Source of the DNA: Sinotaia quadrata
Lineage: Eukaryota > Mollusca > Gastropoda > Architaenioglossa > Viviparidae
NCBI GenBank assembly: GCA_028829895.1
Contig: CM054180.1
Coordinates: 114,003,135-114,067,134 of the forward strand
Length of the DNA stretch: 64,000 nucleotides
Reading direction: 5' to 3'
Position 1 is the first letter of the stretch, and every line of letters starts with the position of its first letter. The notes below the pieces were generated by a model. The model saw only the letters and a list, made by a program, of their open reading frames with translations. It searched no databases and was not told where the DNA came from. The translations under genes were made by a program, and so were the position numbers. Positions 9,923 through 24,807 of the stretch are shown one piece after another.

Positions 9923-11290
9923 CACTTATTATTAATTTGAATGACATATATAAATGATTCTTTGGACCTCAACGTTCGTTAGTTAGAAAATTGAAGGAAT
10001 GCATCTGAGGGACATTTTACAGAGAACTCTAGTTACCTAGTGAAATGTAGGTAAGCATGTCGAAGAGTGCAAAAAGACGGGTTAAAAAATTAGATTGATA
10101 AAATATAATTTGTTGATTTTTTCTATTAAACTATTATTTCGTATACCATAATAAGTGTCGTGGACATTTAATTTTTATTTGCGTACATTTTAATTCAATT
10201 ATCTTTTTTTTTAAAATCACATTACTTTTGTCATTTCTTCTTGTTGTAAGTGTAGAGTGTTTAGGAAGGGGGGTGTCTGGCTGGTGATAGGAGATAACCT
10301 TCCTGATACAGTACTAGCTAGTCTGTAAACCGTGTCTTACTGTGGTATTTATTTAGTGCTAAGTGTTTGCCTAATGGTACTCTAATTCCTATCGCAATTG
10401 AATCTGGCGTTCGTTATCTCCACGACTCGGAAGTATGTTACATTGCAACACGTGCTCTCTTCTTTATTTTTAGCTCTTACATTTCCTTCACCTTTCAATC
10501 CTACTGAAAGAAGCAACAAAGATCATATTTAAAAGCTTTCTTGCACAATTGTAAAATTATGATTATATATAATTTGGCAAATATTGAACTAAAAATCATC
10601 TTTCGTCCTCCAACAAACTATCGTGATTATATAACTTTCGACTGAATGTACTTGTACTTTGATTTTATTTACGTTATCTGACTCCTATAGGTTTCATAAT
10701 CCAGATAACTATGTTACACAGTTCAAAGTTTAAGAGCTGTGTCCAGGCAAGGAAATCACATTCATATGGCCTTCCAAGCATTGCGATGGTTGCATATTGA
10801 TGAAATATTTTTAATAATCAGTTATGTGATGTGAAGTGAAAAGATTACTCTTAAACACAACGTGTGTGATTTTTTTAAAATAAACCGCATATGCGTACAT
10901 TATTTCACATCGTATCTGTGACATCTATTTCCACTCCTACTTTATTTGTCACTAGTTTCGCATATTTTCTCTCCACATCTGTATTTTGTTTATGAAATAT
11001 TTTCCTTCTTATAATTGTTGAGCACTTGCTCGTATTTCCGACATTGCTATATAGTGTTTAAAGTAGGCACCGTGAACTGCACGTTACGTGCACACACGCA
11101 ATGTAGAAATACAACAGAATCCATCTAAAATGGATTACTAGGCATTGCCTGGAGTACTGTCGAGACTGAATGACACCGGTCGTCACTCCTAGTAAAATTC
11201 AATAGCGTAAATTCCTGAGAATGAAGAACCACCCAAAATCTATTTGTGGACGAATGGCGTATTGTATGATGCAAGAAGTTAGCCAGTTAG

Positions 11291-11398
11291 GCTTACCCAA
11301 TGGCCGTCTACACAATGATTGTAATTAACCAATGGCCGTCTACACAATGATTGTAATTAACCAATGGCCGTCTACTCAGTGATTGTAATTAACCAATG
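11291..11398. repeat. About 34-bp tandem repeat, 3 copies
   Basis: Units of CCAATGGCCGTCTACACAAT followed by GATTGTAATTAA are repeated three times, with slight changes in the last copy. Confidence 0.9.
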
Positions 11399-13998
11399 GG
11401 CACTAAATGGGAATGATGGGAGAATACCTTAGTGAAGAGAACCCTGATTCTTCACTCATTTTGAGGCATTGATACCGAGCGTATTTTCGAGTGAGACCCC
11501 CACTTTGAGTAAACGCAAAATTTAAGTCCTCACAAGTAATTTATGATCTTTTTCAACTATCTAAAATTGTATCCTTTATGCCTCTTTTCCAGCCAACTAA
11601 TGACACATTCTAATTTTCCTGTGCAACTCTGTATGCTGTTTGATAATTCTAGAGAGATCTTTTATAGTTCTTTTAACTAGGAGAAATTCCATGCAATTTA
11701 TTGTTGTCAAATCTAATTTTAATTAACATGGTAAGCACTTGCTGAGAAACTTGTAGCAGTTAATATAGCAAAACTAAATCTCTGTGAAACTGTTTTGTAT
11801 TGATTTAGAAATGTTCTTATCTTGATGAAATGCACTTGTTTGATTATTTTAATATGTATTAATATATATGCAATTAGTAGAATAAGGAAGCACAGTTCAT
11901 GTTGTTTAAAGATGTATTGAAAAGTATCAGACCATTCAGTCAAAGGCAAGGGAGCAAACATACTGAACTTTTTAAGTATTAAATGAATTCTGAAGAGAGC
12001 TAGGGAAAGGTAGATGTGCAGACGAGAGGCTAGTCTGAGTGCTCATGTATAAGAACTGCATTTCCATGTGAAAGGACCAGCAGCATTGTTATGAAGATTT
12101 TAATTTTAAAAGACTTTAAAAAGACTGTTCCTTGTGATTCTTCTGGGACTTTGGGGACTTTTCTGCAACGGTGCAACCTATTTGTGAGCTTTGTTTGACT
12201 TCACAAGTATCCCACATCCCAAAGTCTATTATTCATCTCACTCAGTGTGAGCCACGTCTATCTCGCTATCAACAATATGCACAAGCATCAATGAGCTTTG
12301 CCAGAAAGGTTATGTGACTTCTTTTCCTGTTCGTTATCCGGTTCTCATTTACTCTCTCAGTGATGTGTTACGTTTGTGTCCTTATAATGTCACTGTGTTA
12401 AGAAAGCTGTTCCTTTCAGGCCTTTGAAGAGAGACAAATTCAAAACTTTCCAATTAAAAATTTATGAGAGAGCCTCATGAGGCCTGAGACTCTTTTGGAC
12501 AGTTAATTATATTATATTTTTGTTTGTACATTTCTTTCTTGTATGTCCTCATTGTATATATCCCTATTATTATTTGATCGTTATACTTTTTATGTAGTGT
12601 GCATTTCATTTAATATATATTTTTTAATTGAAACCCTCGACATGTGTTGTAATATAACTGGGTTAACAGGTTAGAGTAGTGTGGTGGCTTAATAATTGAC
12701 AAGACCGGTGGTATAGCCTTGTCATAGAGGGTATTCGCTACTCCATTTTCTGGACGTGTGCCAGGTCAGAGGTATTCTGCAATGTTCATACTAGAAATAC
12801 TAGAAACTACTCGGGGGAGAGGGGGGGGGGATGCAAAAGGCATTCTTCCAGTTCTTCACCCGCAAGCTGAGTGATGCAAATTAACAAGGGGCAAGAGATG
12901 ATAATTTTCTAGTAATCAAGGAGGCCATCGTGTGATAGTATAAAAATACTTGTCATAGTATCGCTACACTTTCCTACGAGTGAAAGGTTTTATTCTCATA
13001 ATCAAAGTTAAACTGTCCATGTATTTGTGACAAACAACTTTCACTAACGATAACTTTCGTCGTTGTTTTTGTTGTTTAGTTTTATAATCAAAAGATTATT
13101 GGTATACCTATGGGTAAATTAATAGTTACATTTCGAATTTATCAATGGTTTATGCAAGGCATTACTAGAGCATATGGAGTGAATTATTATTGAAGTTTCC
13201 ATGTGATGATCATTAGATTCAGTACGTAAATATGGCTTGGTTTCTGTGCATTGCCGAGAGAACTTGTTGGCAAGGTAAATAATGAGTCATTAACTTCAAA
13301 GTATCAGACGTAGGAGAGGTGGATCAAGCGTGAACTTTCCACGTCTCCATTTCACAGAGCTGCGTGCAGGTCGCAATGGCTGGTTCAGTTGCGAATCTAG
13401 GACAAACTCGTATCCACTGTAAATACCTAGTACTGATCAGTACTGACTTTTTGTAAATAAATTTACGATCAAACTGAAACTTACCTGAGAATCTTTGAAA
13501 TATTCAAATATGATTTTTTGCAGAGAAATATGAGATCCATGTTTGGGAAGCACGAAGGACCGTGCGAGAAGATTATGACTTTTTACTTCCGTGTTCAGTA
13601 TGACGTCAGGACTGAGTGCACTTATTGAAATACGTGCATGTGTGTTCATATAACTGTGTATGAATATGTGCGCGCGCAACTGTGTATTTGCTGAACATTT
13701 GTGAATGTTCTTATTTATACACGGGTTTTGATGAAGATTTATTTGCAGAAAGATTTATATATTCGTGTAGCATTGATTTTGATTATGATATACCATTGTT
13801 TGCCATTCTGCTATAATTTTGCTCTCGTAAGTGTTGTCTGTCTTAAAAATTACAAATACTTTAAATATTTTTCATTTCCATTATTGAAGGTCAAATTGTT
13901 TTATCCGAATGAACACACTACGATTCTGACGACAACAAGTCGTTAACGATTTTTCTTCAAAACTAATGATCTTTAGCGTATGATTAATTTTTTGCCTC

Positions 13999-14262
<264 letters not shown>

Positions 14263-15501
14263 GCTGTTCACTACAAAGCAACATACATAGTAAACTTCAA
14301 CCCCAATGGACATTTTCCTTTCATAAATTCAAAGGGTTCGTAATTACAATTTAGAATGGTAGCACAGTCAAATATAAGTAACTGTAAAACACTAAGAAGT
14401 TGACGTAAGCATGACATCACTTGACTGTAGGATAATTATTCACACAAGCAAAACGGACGTCACGAAGGTAGAATTTGCATTCCGAGAAAGAGCAATGCAC
14501 ATAAGAGGAGGCATGTGTACAGACATTATACACATAAAAACATGCACCCCAATCCCCACTCCACTAACGTAAACTTGTAGTTTTTGTTAACTAGCAATGT
14601 CATCATATTACTGGATGTAATTGTACATAGCCATGACAAGGAGAGGTGCATTGGTGCACCATAGTGATTGACAGCATAGTACACGGTACTTATGTGTATC
14701 GCGTACAACTTTACAGCAAAGCAGCATCTGCTTCACAATTCTTCTCTTCACAGCGTCATTACACATACCTTACGCGAAATTACGTACATTAAAAAAAGTA
14801 TCAAAATACAATTAAAATATGTTCCTAATATAAAACAATTGGACAAAGGTTTGTTGCATTAAAGATTGTCAAATAACAGCAAGACAATATCAAGAGACGC
14901 CGTCGTCTAAGACCGTTAAAATTAAAAGACGCATTGGCTGACTGATACAGCCATTGTGTGTCTTCTGTGAGAGAGATTCATTTTACATTGAGGTCTTACA
15001 GAAGATGTATTCCAAAGAAGGGATGCCATTTGACAATGGGCAACTAAAAGTTCGTCTGGATATATAGAATGGTGATATACATTGTAGCATAGCTTTGATT
15101 CAAAAGTGCACATAATGTATCAAGGTCTGTAAGAGTCAAAGCTTATATATACATTTTCTTAGTATTTCAGTAGGAGAATACTCCAGCATAAAGAAAGATC
15201 AGAAGAATGTGGCTAAATGCTTGGTTAGATCTAGCTACACATTGCAGAGAAGTAGTGACGTCAGATCTATTTGTGCTCTGTGTGAATAAGAGCAATGTTC
15301 TAAATCGTTTAGGGTTTTCAGTGTGTTTCTGTCTATTGTACAATTTTCCAGCAGATTGAATCTTTCAAGCAGCATACATGTGCAGACCCATCAAAACAAC
15401 AGTCAGTTGGACATGTTTACTTCTTAAAGAATGAGGGAGAGTGAAAAGGAGGGACTTAACTGAGATACACATTACAAATGCTTCTGCCACTCACTTTTCA
15501 T

Positions 15502-15504
<3 letters not shown>

Positions 15505-15551
<47 letters not shown>
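15505..15551. repeat. (CA)n microsatellite
   Basis: A pure CA run of about 47 bp. Confidence 0.95.
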
Positions 15552-15553
<2 letters not shown>

Positions 15554-15739
15554 CACACGTTTGGCAGCAACTGGATATTGCACATAACGTTTTCTCATAA
15601 GGATAGCAAGTGTTCTTTTCTTCAGTGCCAGATATCGGATATGTCAAGCCACAGTGACACACGAATAAACAAAGATCACTTGTAACTCTTTCACTCATGC
15701 CCACGTATGCACCATACACATTTCACAGCATTGCCATGT

Positions 15740-16410
15740 ACAGGTTCAATGTAATCATTACCACTCTGCTATTGATGACTCCATATGAATCAGTTGTGAT
15801 GACTCAGTATTATTTAGTCAGTTGTCTTAACACCATATTAATCTGTCTACATGGTGATGACTCTAAATTAATCAGTCTCTGATGACTCCTATTAATCAGT
15901 TTATGGTGACTCAATATTAATCAGCCGTTTTATAATGACGCCATATTAATCAGCCTGTTTGTGATTATGCCATATTAATTAGTCAGTAGTGTTGACTCTA
16001 TATTAAAGAGTGTATTGGTTAGACTATATTAATCTGTTTGTTTGTGATGACTCCATATTAATCAATATGTTTGTGATTACTCCTGATTAATACGTCTGTG
16101 ATCCCCAAATACTAATTATCAATCTGTTCTGAGGACTCCATACTAATCATTCTGCATTGACTCCATATTAATCAGTCTGTAATGACTCCATATTAATTAG
16201 TCTGTGATGACTCCATATTAATCAGTCTGTTTGTGATTACTCCTTATTAATACGTCTGTGATCCCCAAATACTAATCAATCTGTTCTGAGGACTCCATAC
16301 TAATCAATCTGCATTGACTCCATATTAATCAGTGTGTAGTGACTCCATATTAATTAGCAGTTTGTGTTGACTCCATATTAATCATTTTGTTTGTGATGAT
16401 TCTTTATCAA
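15740..16410. repeat. Degenerate 22-30-bp minisatellite, about 25 copies
   Basis: Many units resemble TGACTCCATATTAATCAGTC followed by TGT or TGTTTG. Higher-order duplication is visible: the block with 'GATCCCCAAATACTAAT' occurs near 16100 and again near 16260. Confidence 0.88.
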
Positions 16411-17191
16411 TCATAATATATTGATTTTGAACTTAAAACAGAAAACATTAACACGCATTTTTGCAGTAGTGGTTGTTTTCAGGAATGAATGTGTTTAGTA
16501 AACTATGTAGACAAGAAAACTAATATGATGCTACAATAATCGTTTGCTAATGACAGACAAAACGAACAGAGCGGATGCTTCTTTATGTTTTTAATTTAAC
16601 CCTAAAATAAATAAATAAATAATACAAATTTTACACAATTATGTTATTTTCGCTGTCTAGTACTAGTACGACATTAATAGAATAAGCTATACATCCTTAA
16701 GAAATTAAATAAAGACTGTGAAAAATGGAGAATGGTTGCAATGGAAGAAGGCGATCCTATCATAGAAAGCAACAGAGATAGTTGAATATAGAGAAAGATG
16801 AAGATGGAAAATAGCGAAAATGGATGACGATGAACATAGAGAATGATGAAAATGGAAGAGGAGGATCATGGAAGAAATGAAACATAGAAGATGAAAAGGG
16901 GAATCTGGTGTAGTTGACGAATGATGAAATAGACGATGATGAACATAGAGAATGATGAGAATGGAGGCGAATGTAAAAAGAGATTCATGAAAATTAACGA
17001 GTAACATCAGTGTTTCAACGCTCCATTAATACTGCGATTTTGGGATGTAACCAAAATATATTCAGTTCAGTGGATAATACTCAATAAGTACTGAATATTT
17101 TTCTATTCCTTCGTTATTCAAATGCGCTTCCTATTATCGTCCAAGACTGTCCCAAGGCAGAAGAGCCATGCAAGTGAGTACAGAGTGTAAA

Positions 17192-17401
17192 CTAATTCTG
17201 GAGTTGGCACCACAGCTGCCCAATGTTTGGCGTGCGCCATTTTAGCAGACAACATATGTGGCAAGATTCCAACACTCTCCTCGCCAAGGACTCTTTCTCG
17301 TCATCTGTCGCGTCCTTGTTTGTGAAGGCCGATAACTCGTCCAGAAGAGCGCGGTGCTCCTCCATTTGCCCTGTGATGTCACCAGTAAACTCTTCCCATC
17401 G
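17192..17401 (-). CDS. NB-ARC-TPR gene, exon 12 (C-terminus)
   Basis: Acceptor TCTGTTCACAG|C, then 69 codons to a TAG at 17192-17194. It encodes an acidic helix (RWEEFTGDITGQMEEHRALL) and a Cys-containing end, LESCHICCLLKW. Confidence 0.8.
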   Translation of the reverse strand, partial: RWEEFTGDITGQMEEHRALLDELSAFTNKDATDDEKESLARRVLESCHICCLLKWRTPNIGQLWCQLQN

Positions 17402-19534
17402 CTGTGAACAGAATTCATGCCAGCAAGCATTAGATCATGAACAAACGGTAAACGCGGCGTTATATATGCAAACGTATCTTTAATGCTTATTTGAGTATTC
17501 TGTTTGTTCACGCACCTATATTACTTAAACATGACACAATTATATGTGTATGTGTGCCTTTAAATTTCACTCAGTGCCATGTTCGTACATGTATTCGAGG
17601 CTTCGCCCACCCCCACCGACGGAGGGTGGTTGAGGGTGTGCGCCAAACTGGTGCGACCTATTTCACCCCTTCCGCCAGCCCTCCACCTCAGACGCATCGC
17701 GAGGCTGTGGGGCTCCCCCCCCCCCCAGAAGCAGACCAAGATTGAGAACATTGTGAAGATGAAAGGTCTAATGCGGTTTCTATGGTGAATGTGAGCGAAA
17801 AACGCACATGTATCAATAGTACATAAAGTAATACAGTGTTGTGTTTGTATGAATGCCTTCAAGATTTAGACGAAACGCGGTGTTACACTTCTTCATGTAC
17901 CATGCATACTTCAACGAGAGAAAACAAGTTTGCACGTCTGTCTGCAACGTTTGACGTTATGATGAACCCTCTGACAATTAATGAACCCTCTGACAATTGA
18001 TGAACCCTCTGACAATTGATGAACCCTCTGACAATTGATGAACCCTCTGACAATTGATGAACCCTCTGACAATTGATGAACCCTCTGACAATTGATGAAC
18101 TAGGAGTGAGGTAAACTTTGCGTATTTATGTTTGGAATTATATTATCTGCTGCTGCTAAATAACGTCCCATGTTAGTTTAATGAGTTGTCTCGAACATCC
18201 ATGTTTCGAGCCCGGGGATAAGGGTAAGCCTTTTCAGAAGGTAGGTTTATGTTTAGTCTATTTTTAGGAGACGGGTGGGTGTGGGCTACGTTAGCCATTG
18301 TATGTCAATAATAAGACCCATACACATACATTTTAATACTAAGGGGTAGCGTACTCTGTTCACTAAGTCCAGGTAGTGCTGAACCTCACTGGTACGCCAT
18401 CCGTGTAACTGAACAAGATGCTCTACAGCAGAGAAGAGAACGAAGTACGAGGCATCGCTCATGTCGTTGTTGCAGTCGTCCGACAGGTGGCACACTTCTT
18501 CCAAATGTTTCTGCACGCCGTTAAAGTCGCGGTAGCCATTAGTGACGTAGACGTGGGCGATACATAGTTGCACCTTCCACCGGATGTCGTGTTTCGGTGT
18601 GCAGCGCTCGTAAATGATGGCCGCCTCTTTGAGGTGTCTCTCAGCACGCTGGTAGTCGCCCCTGTTTGTTTAAAACGACACATAAACACAGTGCACACAT
18701 CTAATTGCATATATTCTCACATTTCATGCACGATTTCATATACATATAATAAACAAAAATACAAATTTTAAAGAAGAAAATAATGTCACAATTGTAAATA
18801 TGCCATATTAAACTCATCGCTTCAATTATATATATAAACACGCCATGAAATTAATAGAAAAGTATATTTAGTTTGTATAACACGGGGAACTAGACACAAG
18901 AATTAGTACTACCTTTTGCAATCAGGAAGCTCCTATTTTGTCCAAGGAATACGACTGCACTATATTGCAAGAGTAAAACATATTTACTAAGATTATATGT
19001 CTCTATGGAGAGTGCCAAATGTTTAATATAACACATACAGAACATATTCAAATCTTGTTCCTCTTAAGCAAATATAATTCAAACTCTTACTTTATTCTGA
19101 ATGAATTGCTGAAAACCAACACCCCCTACACTTATTACAACGCCCCTTTCAAACATAGTACACAGTGGAGATTACTTTTGAAGGCAGACGAATCCCAGGT
19201 GCTGCTCCGTAATTGCAGTGAAGTAATGCCATCGACCAAGTTTGGCACGGATGGCAGCTGCTTCCTCTAAATACTTCAGAGCTGAGTCTGTGCAAGAACA
19301 GTTACACACAATTATACAAGTATATGTCAGCAGTCATGCATGACGTTTTCACTTTACTCTCATTTAAAATAAAATAATGTTTAACGTTTATAAAAGAGCA
19401 TTTGCTGCTCTGTCTAACAATCTACCTCTTCACATCGTATCAGTAAATATTTGGTTTTCTGTCAATGCTCTATTCGTACTTTATAATCCTGTATATGAAT
19501 GAGAATACAGTAGTTATATGCATATATTTCTCTT

Positions 19535-19572
<38 letters not shown>

Positions 19573-22500
19573 ATACACGCATAACTGAAATGCATAAAAT
19601 GAGTAACCACCCATATCATTACGTCGTCGGTACTGCATGCCGATATTGTTCAGTGTGTTCACTAGGTCCCCAGGTGCCAGGATCTGATAATGCCGCTTCA
19701 CTTCCAGACATTTTAAGTAATATTCCAGTGCCATATCCTGACTTTTGCCGCCTAAATAGGGTTGAAATAAAGATTTGAGTAATGTTCACATGACAGAGTT
19801 TGAGTCGTAAGACTTTTCAAGCACACAATCAAAAGTATTTCTTCTCTTTAGAAGTTTACTGTTCTTTCATTTGTTTTCACGAGAAATGTTTACCTCGTGC
19901 AAATCATCTTGCAAAATATAATTTGTTTGTCACTGCAGTATTAGTCACTGTACTATCACAGAAAATAAATATAGAATTTGAAAAGCAGCAAGCAAAAAAA
20001 AAGATAAATATAGACAATATAAAATAGAAACAACAAGCCATATAAACAACAAACAATATAAAATAGAAACAAAAAATATATAAGAAACAAACAATATAAG
20101 ATATAAACAATATAAAATAGAAACGGTAAACACAATAAACTATAAAAACAAATAATATACAAAAGAAACGAAAAGACAGGTTTCTGTTGGCATTTGTTTC
20201 TTGCTTTAATACATCATGCAACACATATAAATATTAATTAGTAACTCAAACCGGGCAAATAACCACTAGTATTTGTTGCACGCTTCAGCTCTAACACTTC
20301 TACCATTAAAGTTGTTAATACTGATGTTGAATAGAAGAGGATAAGAAAAGCGAAAACAAGAACGAGGAAAAGATGAATACTGATGTTAGTGACGATAATG
20401 ATGACAACGATGTTGATGAATTCCAAGACGATAATATTGCTGATGGTGACAAAGAAGTAAGTGTTGATGAGAAAGATGTTGGTAATAGTTAATTATGCTG
20501 ATGGTAATTATGAAAGGAATAAATGACAAAGAGTCTCTTTTTAAGTACTTTTAAGAATGGAAGTAATAATTATTACATTAGGTAATGTTATTTTGCCTGG
20601 TTTTACTTTTGATCAAATGAATGCTGATGGCGGCCATAACTTTCAAATGTTGCCTATTTTTGATTGTCTGCTATGGTGGATTTATGCAGAGTAATGTATG
20701 ATTAAATAAATAGTTATTGTTATTAAACAGAATTAATAGTTATTTAACCTTTACTTCTGAGGCGTAGTAAATTTTCCCATCACTTTTACTAGAGTTAATT
20801 GTTATATAAACTTTCAAATTGACTCAGTGACCTGACCTTGGGTACTCCTTATGATGGTATTTGTGTGAGTGTCAGATTTGGAGTAAACACCCTAGTTGAG
20901 AATATGCTAGAAATTACTGATGCAATCCAAACCAGTGACTTAATGGATGATTAGTTTTTTTATTATCCAATAAGTTGTACAAGAACAAGACCAACCAATA
21001 TACTGAGATCAAAAGTTTACATGTAGTATAGAATTCTATTTTTTAATTACTTTTATTTAGTGTGGCAAGAAATCCGGTCATGAAAGGCAGTTGTTAGCTT
21101 GATGGGGAGTTAACTGACTGAGAGAGATGGACTTAGAAATGTTTCATGCATTTTTGGTACTAATTTGTTATACTTGCATTTTACGTAGAGATGTATTATG
21201 TGAGTAGACTATTATTTCTACAAATTGTGAATTATGATGCTTATATATAGTATGCTAAACCTTGACATTGTTTCTAGTGAAACTGCTCCTAAAACTGATA
21301 TGCTGTATTTATTATGTTGTGTGCGCATCAGGCTAATAAATAATATAGTAGAAATCTCTAAGTTGAGACTTGAATGTAAGAAGGAATGGAGTTAAAAAAA
21401 AGGAATAAATTGAAACTTAACATTTGTTCCATGATTATTTATGCATATGACAATACAATGAAAAATATTACTTGACTTCAATATGTCTTTTGCATTGTAC
21501 ATGTTATGTTTATATTTGATTGTTGATTTAATATATTTATTGTTAAGTTTATTTACCTTACACATATTGATAACCTTATGTTGGAGAAGAAAATGGGTGT
21601 TTCCATAAGATGTTTCCACCTACGGAAATACTGTGTGATGGTGATGGTAAATGTTTGTCTTTAATGTTGTGGAAGAGAGAAAACGTTTACAGTACCCGTA
21701 TATCCACCAAGCGAGAGACAAGTGGTGTCTGCTGGAGAATTATTAATAGTATAAATTAAGATACTCATCACTTGTAAATCGTTATGGACGATTAATTAAT
21801 TAATAATAATTACCATTAATATAACTGTGCTTGTATTTATAGATTTTCCTAAAATATGTTTTCACTGACAATGATATACATAAAAGCTTAAATCAAACAT
21901 TTTGGGGCATTTCCTAAATGAAAGAACGAACAACAGAATGGATGAATAATGTCTTACTGCGTTCATAGTGAAGTCCAAGAGTGTTCAGAAGTTCACTTAA
22001 AGCAGGATGACAGGGCGCATGCTCTGAACACATTTCTTGTGTCTCCAGCAACAGTTCCTCGCTGGCTCCAAATTGCCCTGAAAACAATTTATTTTTCTAC
22101 TGAAGAATCAAACTGATTTCATTTCTCTCAATTCTACTGAGTCTATTCAAGTTTTAATACACACACGATATATATTGCAGTTTCAAGTAATCGCAAATTG
22201 TATTAAAGTCCTGTTTCGGCTCTCATTCCATTTTTATTTTCTGAAATTAAATATACTTAACCCCATCTTTAGTGGTAAATTTAGTGGCAGGTTGTGAAAG
22301 ACGAGACGAGACGTTCCCAGATTAAAACAGCATGCTTAGATGTGGAACTGTACAATACTACCATTTATAATTGCCTTCATAACCGTGCATGTATGTCATG
22401 TTAGCATTGTGATAGCATTAAGCAAGTATATCATGTTAGCATCGTGCAAATATGTCATGTTAGCATCGTCGTGCAAGTTGTCATGTTAGTATCGTGCAAG

Positions 22501-24750
22501 TATGTCATGTTAACATCGTGCATGTATGTCATGCTAGCATCGTGCAAATATGTCATGTTAGTATCGTGCATGTATGTCATGGTAACATCGTGCAAATATG
22601 TCATGTTAGTATCGTGCATGTATATCCTGTTAGCATCGTGCAAGTATGTCATGGTAGCATCGTGCAAATAATTATGTCATGTTAGTATCGTGCGTGTATG
22701 TCATGTTAGCATCGTGCAAGTATGTCATGTTAGCATCGTGCAAGTATGTCGTGGTAGCATTGTGCAAATATGTCATGGTTTTATCGTGCAAGTCTGTCAT
22801 GTTAGCAAGTATGCGCGCGCGTGTGTACTTTTGAACGTGGTAGTGGAGGGTGTAATAGGCCCTAACGACATGCACATACGAGTTATTGTACATCAACGAG
22901 TGCCTGATATATCTTGGGTGTTGACAGTGACGTAATGGAGTCTTTAAGACTTGTTCTTAAAGTTAGTGTACACCAATTATGTATTCATTATATATTTTGT
23001 TCGGGTAGTTGGTGGTGTGGGGTAGATTAATGGTATCCAACGACGACAAGCGCATAAAATTAGTAAAACTGCAGACATAAAAATATAGGCGACCGTTAGT
23101 AAATGTCCAGAGCATCAGTAGATTACTGAAGTATATGCGGAATATATAACTGCTCTACTTAACAACGGCTTGTATGCAGCTTTGTTTACCTTTGAACAGG
23201 GTGGGCGCCGACACATGGGTTCTCACTGTAATGGCATTGTACAACGCAAGCCTGTGATCCTCCACGTCTACTGTGTTACTGAGACTAAGCGCCCGCTTCA
23301 GGTATCTGTAACAGGTCAGTATAAAAATGGACATTTTTGTACAGTTTTAACTAAATATTTTAGGCATGGATATTAAGTGGCTGGTATTTCATATATTTCT
23401 GTTTAATTGTAAGAAATCTTATTTACTCAGAAAGTAAATGCTGATGCAGGTGATTGCATATTAACTTCTTTGGGGAAACTGTATAAATTATGTTTAATAG
23501 CATGTATAAAACATAGCGCATTTCCTAATTATTTACCTTGTGGATAACAAGCGTTTCGTTTGAAGAATTATCTTTAAATGAAAGTTTCTGATTTAAACAA
23601 TACCGTTTTTCTTCTTAATATATTTATATTTTAATTCTGTTAAATGCTACTAGCAAAGCCACTAGTACAGTTATTATACTTTCATTACGTATATTTTTAT
23701 CTACATACTGTCTTTAACCTTTCCTATTTGGTCGTTCCACGTGTAGTGGTGTCAACAAATAAATACTTCCGAGTGTAGGCGTTACACCTTTACTTATCAA
23801 ATGCAGGAAATACCACACTAACTCAGGTGATCTCCCTTAAAGAAATAATACACAGAATAAAGACTTACACATCGGATTGGTTCAATTTGTTGAGCCGGAA
23901 ATACGCTTTTCCCATGTCGCACAGCAGGCGAAGAAGGTCCCTAGAGTTAGTTTCCTTATCCAGCACGTGTAGGGCCTGTTTAAAGTACCCCAAAGCTTCC
24001 TCCCACTCTGTGCCTGCCCCTGGGAAACAGGACAATAATAACAGCAATATTAGTAGTGACGATAATACCAATACTGATGCCAATAGTCGCGATTATTTGA
24101 TAGACAGTGATTGTGTGCATTCAGCAATGATAATGTTACTGATGACAATAGTCGTGATTATTTGATAGACAGTGATTGTGTGCATAGAGCAATGATAATG
24201 TTACTGATGGCAATAGTCGTGATTATTTGATAGACAGTGATTGTGTGCATACAGCAATGATAATGTTACTGATGGCAATAGTCGTGATTATTTGATAGAC
24301 AGTGATTGTGTGCATACAGCAATGATAATGTTACTGATGGCATTTGTGTTAACAGTTTTGATAGTGATAGTGGTATGGTAACGATAACAATAACAATAAC
24401 ACCATCACGGTCATCATTATCGACGACGACGATGATGACAGTCAGACCAACAATTTAAACGTCAGATAAAGAATACAACAATGCAATACATGTCGAATGA
24501 TACAACATACGACTCGTAGGCAACAAATACAATCTAGGACTTTTCGTAACAGCTCTAGAAACGTCTGATAATTGAAGCAGCCAGATGATCTCATCGACAT
24601 TTCCCCGCCATCTCCTAATTTCGGAGTTCATCAGCTCTAGCTTTGTAATCATAAATCTATCCGGCATCTTTGTACCCACGACCATAAATCCTTCTCATCC
24701 AAAGTGGGTTGAACACAGCACTGTATACATATGCGACTTTGCGAACTTGT

Positions 24751-24807
<57 letters not shown>

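Noticed and set aside
17560..17862. Proline/arginine-rich frames on both strands around a C-run
   Set aside because: They sit in the intron between exons 11 and 12 of the NB-ARC-TPR gene and have no domain or splice support.
17961..18099. Regularly spaced short repeats resembling a CRISPR array (also 22.4, 34.2 and 58.3 kb)
   Set aside because: Units are directly adjacent with no unique spacers, in introns or intergenic DNA of a eukaryote; they are minisatellites.
24455..24685. Minus-strand frame (LELMNSEIRRWRGNVDEIIW) as an extra exon of the NB-ARC-TPR gene
   Set aside because: The flanking exons already join in frame without it and no phase-compatible splice pair was found.
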